The notes below the pieces were generated by a model, which did no database searches, was not told where the DNA came from, and saw only the letters and a program-made list of their open reading frames with translations. Position numbers and translations under genes: made by a program. Source: Rhynochetos jubatus (lineage: Eukaryota; Chordata; Aves; Eurypygiformes; Rhynochetidae). From it: a stretch of 64,000 bases of DNA. The stretch covers positions 37,901,722 to 37,965,721 of the forward strand of contig CM050654.1 of the NCBI GenBank assembly GCA_027574665.1, written 5' to 3'. Positions 40,436 to 52,900 of this stretch are shown here, piece after piece. Within the stretch, counting starts at the first letter, position 1, and the number at the start of each line of letters is the position of its first letter.

Positions 40436-42870
40436 CCTACCTGCTTAAAGCAAGTCAATTCTGAATGCACAGGTCAAACACAAGCCTAGGACAGAGACTG
40501 TCATTTGGTTCTGATTTACACAGACAAAGCTGCTCTGTAACCAACTGGAAAACTTAAACCACAATGTATTAGAACGTATTTTTCACTGTGAAGAAATGTA
40601 TTATTCACCACGGTTTGGCAGGATGGCCAAGAAACTTAAAATCAGAATTGCAGGACAGTTAGCACCCAGGAGGCATTGCCTGGAAGGTGCGAAAGTAACG
40701 GCTGGCATCACTTCCAGTTTGAGAGTAAAGATCATGGACTGGAAAAACCTCTTATTTTTGGAAAACGAACCCAGCATATATGCCCTAGTAATGAAACTTC
40801 TCTTTACAAGAAGACATGCATTCTCCAATGAGTGCTCTTGATAGCATGCTTTATGCTGTGCCCTCGCACCCACGAGTTTCCCTTAGCACGAGTAGCAGAT
40901 TGCAATTCTTCCCATGCAGGAGGGAAATCAGTAGCGAAACAGTTTTCATTTTCCTTCTAGAGTTCCAGCTTAATAGAAAAAAACTTGTTAGAATTTGCAA
41001 CAGAAAAGACCCTGCAGCTCGTCCTTAAAGAAAGTACATGTGATATGAGTAAGTGTTGGGGTGGACACAAGAAAAATGGAACATCATTAAAAGAGATTCT
41101 AATTTTGTGCAGTATGGAATATTAGAGCAGCACATTCCCCATTTGTTCTTGCCATGGACTACGTGGGTCACCCACAAGGTGAAGGCTACTGCGCAGGGCA
41201 GACGGCAGCTGACTCCGAGTTTCAGTGCGCCAGAGCGAACTGCACAATTCTGCTGGCCATTCGGGAACAGAGAGGGGCTCGTCAGTGGGAAATACTGAAT
41301 TGCTAATCCCGTTTTTGAAAGCAGACAGTAAGGAAGATTGACAAAATCAGCATCAAGATTTGCAGTTGTTTAACTGCTTCTCTTATGGCACGTAAGTGTC
41401 TCTGGGAGACTGAAATGCTTTTACGGGTTGTCATGTCACCTTAAATTTTGGTGACTCAAGCATCATAAATGACTTCTCTGAAGTACATAAAAAACCAGCA
41501 GGAACAGTAGAAGTAGCTAGTGAATACCTCTGGATATTCAGCACGATTTAGACTCCATGAAATATAGATTTTTTTTGGTACAACTTATCCATGGCAATAA
41601 CATGCTGCTATTTACAACAATACACTTGATTATTTCTGAGTATTGCATTAAAAAAAGAATAAAAAAATGAGGAAATCTGACAGCAGAGTGGATGGTGGCG
41701 GCTTCTGATACCTTGGCTGCTCTCCACTACCTTTATTACTCAGCTCAATGGGGTACAAGATCAAGAAAGTCTGCTTCCACCTCTAGGCCAGGGCAGCGTA
41801 ACTCTAGCAGGATGCAGGGTTCTTAGAGAAGCATATGAATTACAATCACAAATTACAAACCCCTCTTTCGTAGAATATTATTATTCTTCCACTCAATACC
41901 AAGGAGGAGGTAGAGAACGCAGAAGAGACAAAAACACAGACAGTGCAGTAATGAATAATCATTTTGTTTAAAATTTGTGTAAAACCAGCCTATTTTCATT
42001 TATTGTCTTCTTAACATGCACAGTTGGACTGCTCCCATATGTAGGTACTTTCACCGATACGTACTGAACAGTATGTACCTTTGTTGTACAGCTTCTAACG
42101 TGTGATTTATTTTGGCGAGAATAATCCTATGCATTAGACTAAGTCAGAAAACAAATAAACCCAACATAATGAAAGTAATTTCTTTCCTATTTGATTTCCA
42201 GGCAGATGATTTAAATGTGTTTTGGGAAAAAGCATGATGGCCAAACAGACACTGATGTTGAGGAGCCACTGAAGGAAAGGTGCAGCAACCTCAGGGACGT
42301 GCGTACTGAGCCTTCCCCCACTCACGCGTGCCATGGGCTGCCAGGAAAACAGCAGCTTCCATGCCATACAAGTCCTATCTATGGCTGGGCACAGGGGCAA
42401 TGTATCAGCCTCCCAAAAACCACAAGTACCAGCAGGACATTAGGATTTCATAACTGTTTGTTATAACCACTTCATATCACAGCTCTCTGGTGTGGGATGT
42501 TATGCTTTCGTTCCTCTGTTTTGCTTCAAAGTGCCAAGCGCTTGTAGTAACACATACGAAAAATATTCAGGTCAGTGCTGAACTGCCCATGCAGAAGGAT
42601 CATAACTAAGTGCAAGCGATCTAAGAGTCATCCTCAAACCAAAATGCATCCATGTCTGGGATGGAGGGCAGCGAGTTTGTTACAGCAGCCCCAGTCCTTC
42701 TAATAGTGATACCTTGGGATAAAAGAAAACACAGCATCTAATGAAAATAAAATCTATACAGACTTGACGGAGCAAATATAGTTGGCATAATGAACGCAGC
42801 ACACCTGGACTTAGGAATAAAATACCACAAGAACTGAGTGCTTTCCTGACTGAAGGTCTAATTCTGTTTT

Positions 42871-43206
42871 CACAGAATCTCACAGAATCACTAAGGTTGG
42901 AAAAGACCTCTGAGATCATCCAGTCCAACCATCAATCCAACACTACCCTACCCACTAGACCATGTCCTCAAGTGCCATGTCTACACGTTCCTCGAACACC
43001 TCCAGGGATGGTGACTCCACCACCTCTCTGTGCGGCTGGTTCCAATGCCTGACCACTCTCTCAGTGAAGAATTTTTTCCTAATAACTAATCTAAACCTCC
43101 CCTGATGCAACTTCAAGCCATTTCCTCTTGTCCTATCACCAGTTACCCGGGAGAACAGACCAGCACCTGCCTCCCTACAGCCTCCATTCAGGTAGCTGTA
43201 GAGTAT
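42871..43206 (-). mobile_element. CR1 LINE, 5'-truncated copy (second subfamily)
   Basis: Seen: minus-strand CR1 end beginning CACAGAATCTCACAGAATC, with the tail CCAGTCCAACCATCAATCC and the coding remnant from about [16 protein letters not shown] through [19 protein letters not shown] to [15 protein letters not shown]. This is the ORF2 C terminus of a subfamily with a longer, CATGTCC-containing 3' UTR, different from the 18.7-kb copy. The reading frame is intact over about 80 codons, but RT is missing. The 5' edge at about 43206 is where CR1 similarity fades into intron. Confidence 0.92.
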
Positions 43207-46200
43207 TTTGACACACCCAGAATACTTGCAAGGCCAGGGGAGCAGTTCCAGGACCATGGGTGTTCCTGAGGCCTTTGGCATGGCCATTCTTCTCCATTCT
43301 TACTCAGCTACCTGATGTACTGCGTTTTCACCGTTAGCCCATTGCCAGTTAGGAATAGGTGCGTTTTGTTGCCCCTTCTGCAGCCAAGGACATTGATGTA
43401 AGTTACACTTAGGCTACAATTGGAACACACATGATCCTGTCCAATGCAAACTGCCCTCTGTGATAGACAAAACACTCTGTAGGCAGCTTTTAGGAAATAA
43501 ATTGTGTAAAATGGACTGAACCTGACTCAAGCTTCCACTGTGTGAATAGGTAAATGGTTCCTGTGCTAAGTACTTAAGGACCTGCATTGGCTCATCAACA
43601 TTCATAACTTCTGCTGTAACATGAAGGAGATAAAGCCCAAACAAGCTCTGAAAAGAAGATAAAACAAGAGCTGCTAAAAGCAAACATTATTCTTTCCTTG
43701 TGCTGTTAATTTTCCCTTTAGCAGATCACATTCCCCATTCACCCTGAGCAAGGCACTAGCCTCAGCAGTGGGCCGTTTTGCAGCTCTCCGCAGTAACACG
43801 CCTAAACCCGTACCTATATAGGACACAGCTGCTTGAAATCTCCAGGCAGCCGCCAGATTTGTTTTCGTTTGGGAGGATATCCCCTCAATTGATGCACAGA
43901 TGGAGAAGGCAGTTAACTAGCAACAATAATAATCATCCTCTATGACAGGCTTAGAGAGGAATCCAAACCTAAGGTGAGCAGCTGCGGGAGGTTGTAAGGC
44001 TTGGACTCCGTGCCCTGATCGCTTGTGAGAACACTAACACCATGTAAGAAAGGCACTAACTCCCTGTTTCGGCTGGGGATGGACTCTGTTTAAGCCTTTA
44101 AGCTGACACAGAGATATTAGACAGAACCATTTATTAACATGCCTGCTGCAGTAGAGGATACAAACCAAAGCAAAGCCACAGTTTCGAAGAGCTATTAACC
44201 TTGGTGAACAGGTGAATTCTGTAATCATAAAAATGTGTTATCTTGGAGGCTATCAGAAGAGGGAAGGAGAGTCTCTCTCGTCTCCTAATCTCTCATGTGA
44301 TTCCAATTTAAATCATACAAAACCCCTTAGAAGTGAAAGATTTGTTATTACTTTTTTCTTCACAGTCCCATTATCCCAAAGAAAAGTTTATCACACAAAT
44401 GTTAGATCCATTATATTATTATCATTATCATAGTATTAGTTACGGGTAGAAAGATTGATTAGCATGGTCTGGGTTCACATGCTAATATACAAATGCTTAG
44501 GAAATTTAATTTGCAACCTAAGATGAAGTCCTCTGAGGCAGGCTTTCCAGTACTTCTGACTCCACACTCGTGTAAAATAAGAATAGAGGATGAAAATTAT
44601 ATCAATGCACCAGAGTAACCTCGAACTCCTGGGAAGAACAGAATTCAAACATTTTGGAGCACACCAAATTCTTGTTTTCAAAAGGCTACATCAACTTTTC
44701 CCCACCTACAGGAAAATAGGGAATAAAAATGTTCCCCTCCCACTATGAAGAACTAATCTACTGTACTAGTTTTTTTAGTGCGTGGAATACTCTAGAATTA
44801 AAGTAGTCTTGTACTTTCAATCTATAACACCAAATTAGAAGGGGAAAAGTGCTGCAGATATTTTTCAGTTAAACAAAAGCCAATTCATTTTCCTGTAAAT
44901 AACAAATGAAGCAGCAATAGAAATGTAAGAATATACATATATGCAACACACCTGGCTGATTAGTTTAAAAACAATTCAAAACACAATTTCACAAGTCCCC
45001 AAACTGTGGTTTATGAAAATTTATGACAGACCATCAGACATTTTGGCGATGACTAGCTCTGGCCTACCCCGGTAGCTCTCCAGGTTGGACGGTCTCAGTG
45101 TTTGCTCCTTTGCCAGTAGTCATGGCTGCAATCACAGCACAAAATCAGCTGCACCTAGCTACGATCTATGCTCCATGCAGTTTCATTGTAAAACAAAATT
45201 TTTGACTGTTCGACTGTTTTTTACTGTATCCAAATGGTTTCAACCACTCTTACGCTGCAATTGCGTGAGCAAAGGACAAACAAGGTCAGAGAATAATGAA
45301 ATTATGATTCAGTGACAAAGTAACAAGCAACAAATGAATGCATTGGCAAATCAAGCCCAACAATAGCACATTAGTCAAACAACAACAAAATGATTAATAG
45401 ATTTAAGTATTCCTGTCCATGATTAAAATACCTAGCTCTTGTACTTATGAACTTCATCATTTTCCCTCTGTGAGTAACAACGGCCATGTGGTAATTGCTG
45501 CCTTCTTTAAGTCTCCAGCACAGATTAATACGTTCAAGGTAAACCTATCACTGCTTTAAAGCCATGCAAAATGACTGCAACCTTTTCTGGCACCTATCAA
45601 TAAAAAATGGGTTTGTGGCAGTATTAAAAGATGAAAATCACTCTCTTTTACTTACTGACGTCTCCTTTTGAAGTTAACTTTATGACTAAAAAGAGAACAG
45701 CCACCTTTTGTCACTGCTGAAAGATGGATGGATTAAAAGGAGCACATATCACCGCTGCAAATAGGGTACAGATCTTCATCAATATAAATCCACACAGCAT
45801 TTGACTGTGCCAGGGAAACATCTTCTAAAGTTTTCATTCCATGAAGAGATTACGGGACCTTAAAAAGCAAATAGCCATTGATTCTCGTTACACGAACCGT
45901 TAAAGGAAGGAGAAAAAGCAAACATTTAAACTATTTCTTGAAAAACTCTACCTTGTGATTCTTCTTACTTAAATGCTAAGCACTGTTTGAATTTTTTGAA
46001 TCTGTGCTTATGTTTTCCCCCCTGAACTTTCTTTTTGTTTGCAAATCAATCAAATTTCATAGCACCATTTTATTTTTTCATTGAGGCACAGCAGGCAGTA
46101 TTTTCTCTACTCTTGTTAGTGTACTTTTTTCATGAGGAGGGCCTGTGAAGTGTTATGAATCCAGCAATCACGTCGCTTGTGTTTTATACTCTAGTACCCT

Positions 46201-46310
46201 ACAGGCACACTGATCCTGACTCCATGTAGTAACCTGGGTTTCCCTTATACACATTCCTATGTATGTGATAATTGTCACTGCAGTGACTAGTTATAATTAT
46301 TCTAAGGTAA
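43207..46310. other. LRP1B: LRP1B downstream intron: no gene recognised
   Basis: Unique intron between a minus-strand and a plus-strand CR1 copy. It includes a short ATT/ATC-rich run at 44408-44435. Nothing coding is recognisable. Confidence 0.6.
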
Positions 46311-46787
46311 TCTTTGTCAGCGACATGGACAGTGGGATCGAGGGCACCCTCAGCCAGTTTGCTGCTGACAATAAGCTGTGAGGTGTGGTCAACACACTGG
46401 AGGGAAGGGATGCCATCCAGAGGGACCTGGACAGGCTGGAGAGGTGGGACCATGCCAACCTCATGGAGTTCAACAAGGCCAAGGGCAAGGTCCTGCACCT
46501 GGGTCAGGGCAATCCCAAACACAAGGACAGGCTGGGTGGAGAATGGATAGAGAGCAGCCCTGAGGAGAAGGACTTGGGGGTACTGGGGGACGAGAAGCTG
46601 AATATGAGCCGGCGGTGTGCGCTGGCAGCCCAGAAAGCCAACCGTGTCCTGGGCTGTATCAGAAGTGTGGCCAGCAGGGCGAGGGAGGGGATTCTCCCTC
46701 TCTACTCTGCTCTTGTAAGACCCCACTGGGACTTCTGCATCCAGCTTTGGGGCCCCCAACATAAGAAGGATATCAACCAGTTGGAGT
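46311..46787 (+). mobile_element. CR1 LINE internal fragment, truncated at both ends
   Basis: Seen: plus-strand CR1 ORF2 from the RT domain to the thumb/C-terminal region. It begins with the SDMDSGIEGTLSQFAADNKL segment, has one stop in place of a sense codon, and then stays open for 134 codons: [18 protein letters not shown]..., [27 protein letters not shown]..., [15 protein letters not shown]-like, [10 protein letters not shown]. It then ends abruptly without the C-terminal domain, 3' UTR or octamer. It overlaps in content with the minus-strand copy at 18708-19562. A 200-codon frame on the opposite strand (46199-46801) is only its antisense shadow. Loss of the 3' end is unusual for CR1 and implies a deletion or a non-standard origin. 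Confidence 0.93.
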
Positions 46788-46968
46788 GAAATCTCTGACA
46801 TATTTTACATAGTCCAAACTGACTTCTCATCTACACTAATAATCCTTTCACACAGGAAGGCAAGGTTTTCAAGAGAAATTCAGGACGGAACACGTATTAC
46901 AGCTAAAGAAGATTGCAGCACAGTAACTTCTCTGCACAGTTATGGGAATGTATAATTCAGTATGGGAT

Positions 46969-46990
46969 CAGTATGGGATGGATGACTAGA
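46969..46990 (+). repeat. 11-bp tandem duplication
   Basis: CAGTATGGGAT is present twice, back to back, about 180 bp after the end of the CR1 fragment at 46311-46787. Confidence 0.65.
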
Positions 46991-47293
46991 GCCCATCTCT
47001 CCATTAGATAAACACCACTACCAAGGACGAGAGCTGGTAAGGGGAAAGTTATTAGGTCTGTGGCTGCTTACTCATCTTTCCCATGTTCAGGACTAGAGTA
47101 TGACAATGAGAAAACTCCAGCTGGTAGGTGTACTAGCTGGGAGAGAACAAGCATAGTTAAAAGCTGCTCTTGTTTCATTGTTTAGGCTTCTCACTTGCAG
47201 TGATCATCCAGCTAGCCCCAAAAATGTGTCCCACAGGAGGCAGTAATGGCAACCCAAAAGCAGCACAACTTGTGGCAATGAAGAAGAAATTAC

Positions 47294-47356
47294 AAAAAAA
47301 AAACCAAAAACCCAAAAAAAACAAACAAACAAACAAACAAAAAAAAACAACAAAGA
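47294..47356 (+). repeat. A-rich (AAAC)n simple repeat
   Basis: Runs of A with C interruptions, including about five copies of AAAC in register near 47320-47341. The K/Q/N/T-rich end of the frame at 47170-47379 is translated repeat. Confidence 0.85.
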
Positions 47357-49688
47357 AAACCCCAGAAATCTCTATTTGAAGTAAATGTTTTCAGATTTTA
47401 CGGAGCCTATGACTTGTCCAACCAGACCTCAAAATCAAATGGAAACACCCTATAAATCCTGGAACACGTGACGGTTTACTAAACTGCTACAGCATTTCCA
47501 TGCTTGTACCACCAAAAATGCCCACAACATGAGACAATAATAAATCTCATCAAGAATTAGTTGCTAATAACACTTTTGCAAGGCAGATAAATTATTTTGG
47601 AAGTCTAGAACTCCTGATCACACTCTTTGTCAAGTCCCTAAATGCACAGCTGTGCTTTCATTAGGGGAAAAAGAAAGATGTGAGAAGCACTTTCACAGCT
47701 GAAGCCAGAAGCAAAGGCATGCAGATGTATCCGTTAACAAGAACTGCATTTCATTCACATTACTCTTCACTTGGAAGATGATTGTAACTAGTGCTAACGC
47801 GAGCCAACAGCAATTTCTATTTTCATTTACAGTCCATATATTGACGAGAGCTTTGCAGAATCCTTTGGTGACTGCTGATAGCCACTTTATTAAGAACCAC
47901 AGACTGACTTGCTTTATGTAAGTACTGGAGGACTAAATACCTTGAAAGCACTGTGGTTCCTTTTATGCTTACGCTGGGGTGGACACAGACGTCGATAGAG
48001 CTGGGCAGCCCTATGTGAATTTGCATTAGACCCAGCTCTTCCCTCCTGCTGCACGCTGGGAGCCTGCATATGATTTACGTATGTTCTTAGGTATGGATCA
48101 TATGAGTTATGAATATCCTTACGTATGCAGAAAGGGTTCTTTCTGACTTTGGATGAGGAATTCTGGAAGGACTTCTCCCAGCTACAGACCCTTTTGGCAT
48201 CATAAGAGAAAAATTTCCTGGACTAGCAGATCAATTTTTTTATTAAATGTATGGACTTTTTAATTTCTGCATTTAATAGATGTTTGTTGGTTTTTACATC
48301 CCACAGATTTAATCGTTTTACAACTGGAAAGATTCATGTCTTTACAACAGTTTCAAGACAATGTCAAGGAACATGGCATATACTGGTGGAGAAAACACCA
48401 AGTTTTCAAATAGTAGAATGCCCTTACGTGATTTTCTGTGAGAATCCCGTAAGGACATTTTTTTTGTCTTTCATCTAGTTCTCCTTTCTAAACCCAAACA
48501 GGACACACATGTAGAAACCAGGAACTTTTTCAGCAGAAGAGAAAGCATCCATGATCCCCATTGTACCTCATCTGAACAGTAATCCACATCATGTCACTAA
48601 AAGGTATGTTGCTATTTAAAGCATTTTTCCATTAGGCTCAAGAGGGGGAAATTACGGTTTGAAGATCACTGTGTTTTCGCTACCCTCTAATGCCAAACAT
48701 TATGACCAACATGAGATTTGGTTTGGGTTTGTGTTCTCTTCTCTAAAAATCAAAACATCCAGCTCCTGTGTTAAGGGCAAGAAGTAAGCCCAGGTTCTCC
48801 TGACGGGCTAGTGTAGCATTTTATATTTTTATGCATCACAGGACATTCAGGTTTACCAGAAAGCAGAAGTATGGGCCCCACACTGTGTCCACTCAAACCT
48901 GCGAGTAATTTTCTCATTATTTCCTAAGATAAAATATTAGAATCAGTTCATGGCAGAAAGCAGAACAGTTGCACTTCTCAACAGTGATTTTAATTACAAA
49001 TGTACCTTAAATGCGAGCATTCAGGATGTCACAGCAGTTTTGGTTTTATGTAACTGCACAGAGTGTGTAAGAATTTGCAGTACAGAACTTATTCCCATCC
49101 TGTTTTATCCTCCTGATGCCAGCTGTGTGCTACTAGTTTGAGAATTTAACATGACATTCATGGTTCTCCTGTAGAAATCAACTCTTATACCTGAAAATAA
49201 ATCTTTCCTGCCGTTCTTCTATCACTTCATTGTCTTTCAATGAAGTAAAAAAGCTCAAATTTGCTAAAAGACAACTAAATGTTTTGCTGTTTCAGAATTG
49301 AGAACTATTCTCCTTTTAATCTGTAAATCTATGTCACTTTCTACAATAATGCCATGATCCCAGATGGAACTGTTCTACCATAAATATTTTAAAATAGAAC
49401 ATAAAATATGACTTCACATTGGTTTTATTTTTGTTCAAGAATTTAGTTTAGCAAGGAAATCAAGGTCTGCATGCTCATTAAATGAAGATGTTTGTTTTTA
49501 ATAAATAAATTATGAGTCAATAACAAAGAATGCAACTAAACAAATTATAAGGAAAATGATGACACAACCAGACCAGCCACAAGCTATTATTTTAGGCCGC
49601 ATGCCATGACAGTACCTTATTATCACATGTGAAATTCATGAACACATTCAGATTATTCCATCACATAGCAGATTTTTACCCTAAAAGC

Positions 49689-49703
49689 GGGGGGGTGGGG
49701 GGG
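49689..49703 (+). repeat. G7-T-G7 tract
   Basis: Seven G, one T, seven G, about 100 bp before the CR1 3' end at 49808. Potential G-quadruplex. Confidence 0.85.
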
Positions 49704-49807
49704 AAACCAACCCTGCAAGGAATTGTTTCTGAATAGGCAGAGCATGTTCCAGACGCCAAGAAAAAGGTGGCAGGGCAACTAATAGCTTCTGTACGCTCTT
49801 ATATATC

Positions 49808-49994
49808 TCAGAGGGTGGGGAGGCTCTGGAACAGGTTGCCCAAAGAAGCTGTGGATGCCCCATCCCTGGAAGTGTCCAAGGCCAGGCTGGATGAGGCTTG
49901 GAGCAACCTGGTCTAGTGGAGGGTGTCCCTGCCCATGGCAGGGGGTTGGACTGGATGATCTTTAAGGTCCCTTCCAACCCAAACCATTCTATGA
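49808..49994 (+). mobile_element. CR1 LINE 3' end, 5'-truncated (~187 bp)
   Basis: Seen: plus-strand CR1 tail from CAGAGGGTGGGGAGGCTC (the VVRHWDRLP region) through GAAGTGTCCAAGGCCAGGC and GGGTTGGACTGGATGATC to CCATTCTATGA. It ends exactly at the octamer, so the 3' end is intact. Little divergence from the expected consensus suggests a fairly recent insertion. An antisense frame here (49681-49977) is a shadow. Confidence 0.94.
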
Positions 49995-52900
49995 CATCCC
50001 CTCTGAGAAAAGTGCATAGGCCACAGCTCCAGTGGCCCTACTCCAAGAAGTCCCTCTGGGGTCAGCAAGCTCTGGCTGGCACCTCATCACCTCTATAGCT
50101 GTGCTGTAAATGTACAGACCCAGCACTAAGAGCTGCCTTTCCCATAGGTAGCTGGATTCACTTCTGCTAAAACTCTAAGAGACGCACATGAATAAAAGAG
50201 GAAAAACGTCCATTAAACAAGTGGCAGGTTCTACGTCTGATGCATAATTTTGAAAGAGGCTATTCAAATATGCAAGGCCATTAGAAAATAAAAAGTACCT
50301 TAGACAGCAACAAATTGTGCTGAATTGCCTACTGGTGATTAAAAAGTGCATTTGTTTAAAAGACCATATAGAGTTCTTAATAAGCAAGGATTCTGACCTT
50401 CTACAGCAGGGCGAAGAGATGTGTTTGGGGCTTAAATTACTATAAATGAGTCTCTTATTTTAAAGCACACAGTTTCTCTCTGGCTGATGTGGCCCTGGGA
50501 ATGTGACATCAGCTCTTATGGAACCTCATATGAGTGAGGCAACCAAGCTGCATCGTGAAGGGGTCAGAAATGTGCCACTATGCATCGGATAAACCTTTTT
50601 TTGGAATCATAATCTGGTCTGCTGCTAATTCCTCCTCCTTTTTTTAATCAGAATGGTTATCACTTCCTTCAAGAAAATGGGAACGCTGACAATGGTCCAT
50701 TGTTCCATTAATCCATCCCACGTATAAGATATCTTCCGAAGAGCAGTTTTAATACTTTGTTACATGTAAATGCAATTTAAGAGTGACTGGGCAGACAAAG
50801 ATTATTTTAGAAAGATGCTAAATATACTCTCAGAAACTTTGATTTCATAAAATATGTTCTACCACACGATGTCCCACAGTTAAACAGAGACACTCAGAGA
50901 GCAGCCAGTACAACTATAGCAGTCTTATTCAACAGCGGCATGGCAGAAAACATTATGTTTTTTGCACAGCGTGGATCATGGTCACATCCTGAACTTTAAA
51001 TATGCCTCATCCTTCTCCAGATGAAGCATTTTCCTAGTTTCTTTGGAAAAAAAAGGTAAATGTTAAAACAGCACATGATTAAACAAAAATAAGCACATTT
51101 TTTGGTTATGATAGGCCCAGTCCAAAAGCCTAAAATAATGGGAATGTTGCTATTAATTCCAGAAGGATTCAGGTCTTATCCTAAGTTTTTATGGGGTTTT
51201 TTTAATTCTTGCACATTGCTTATTTTAACAAGTGTCTTCATGCATGAAGAAGTTGTTAATGAACTTAACATGACAGTATGTTATCTACACAGAGAACAGT
51301 AAATTAGGTCTGTATTTCCTTGGCATAATGTACCGGGTTTCAAAAAACACTATCAGTGGAAATTATTAATCTGTCTATTCTGCTCTATGCCAACAATATA
51401 GATTATGTGATTCACATGCATTAGAATTCAATTACATTTCTCTAGTGAACAGTACTGATATATAAATACCATTTAAATAATCTGCAAATTTTCTGAACTT
51501 CACATTTTCAGGTGATTTTTGGTGCTCTCCAAATTTCAGGGAATGGAAATCTGCAGTTTCTTCAATTAAAAATCTCTAAGAACGTGATGAGAAATCATAA
51601 CTTTTAACCATTTAAACATCTGTTGTGTAGGATCTTGAGTACCAGTAAGACAAGTGGTATGTGGAGCAACTGTGATAAAATCTGTGATGGTCTAAAGGCC
51701 CAGTACTCACAGAGACACAAAGGACAGGGGGTATAACGACCACACAGACACTATGATGAGCCATACGGACGGATTCTACTGCATGCCGAGCAATGATGCT
51801 TTCAATACACCCGTTTCCAAAAGAGAAAATACTCTTAAATTACAGAGTTTCCTGGCAAACTCTTGTTTTCTTACATGAGTCAGTGCAGTGGGAACACATT
51901 CCTACTCTTTGACGCACATCCTTCCAGAGAGAGAGAGCAGTGACTTAAAATAGCTCTGCTTTACTAGCCCTCATATAAAGGAGGGCTGGTATACTTAACC
52001 TTTTTATTGACTGGTCTGTTTTCCCAGTTTTTGTTCTTGACTGTTTCCAGTGATTCGTCTTAGTTGCCATTTACTGTCTGTACTTCTCCATGGTACCAAT
52101 TCTTTTATTTTTCTTTCTCCCACAACTTTTAACTCTTTCCATTTCACCTCACAGTTTATTAATCTGTACAGACAACTCAAATTACAGGCATTGTCCCTGT
52201 GAGTTAAAGACTAAGTTACGCTTTCTTGAAGCAGATTTTTGTGGAGAAAAGATGACTGAAATCTTCCAGAGAGGATATAATGAATTCTGGAAATCAGTTT
52301 TGATATGCTCTCCGCACGTTTTTGCTTCTGGGTGGAAGACCAGGAGTTATTTCTCAAAGTGTCAAAGCAAACTTCACACCACTGAATATTATCAATCTCA
52401 CTTAAGATTGCTGGTGACATCTTGACTTGTTTATCATAGTCTAAGAAACTATGGTAACTTTTAATTTTTAAACTGTATTACATGATTCGAAAATGACAGA
52501 CTTTTTGATTATACAGTTTCATGAGCTTAAAACTGCAAAATGAGAGAAGTAGAATGCTGTAAGAAATTAAATTCCTTGTCTAGAAGAAAAAAATATGAGT
52601 TCTCTTTTTTTTCAGCAATAAATTGTACTGTGGGAAAAGGCAGAATATGGGCTATGATGTATATACATAGCCAGGCAGGTGGATGTTGCTTACAGATATA
52701 TATATATTCCAGGTGGGACTACACCTACCCCAACTCCCAGGATTTACTCACTTTAGTTAACAATGCACAAATAATTTTGGAGATGGGAACACGTGAGAGA
52801 ACAGAATTGACTCTCGGCCATGAGAATCACAATCCTGGAGCCTCACATAATTGCTCTAATGAATGTTTAACTGTTTATTTCACAGACAAGAGGGCCACGA

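Larger units (their letters stand above)
37389..42870. other. LRP1B: LRP1B downstream intron between CR1 copies
   Basis: Unique AT-rich intron either side of the CR1 at 38542-38773, with a 20-bp direct duplication at 37.73 kb, a short CT run at 37590-37602 and a short CA run at 40.4 kb. No gene seen. Confidence 0.6.
46788..49807. other. LRP1B: LRP1B downstream intron: no gene recognised
   Basis: Unique intron with an 11-bp duplication (46969), the AAAC tract (47294-47356) and the G7TG7 tract (49689). No gene seen. Confidence 0.6.

Noticed and set aside
46199-46801. 200-codon open frame on the minus strand, the longest in the window
   Set aside because: It is the antisense of the CR1 ORF2 fragment; the true coding direction is plus, with RT-like residues.
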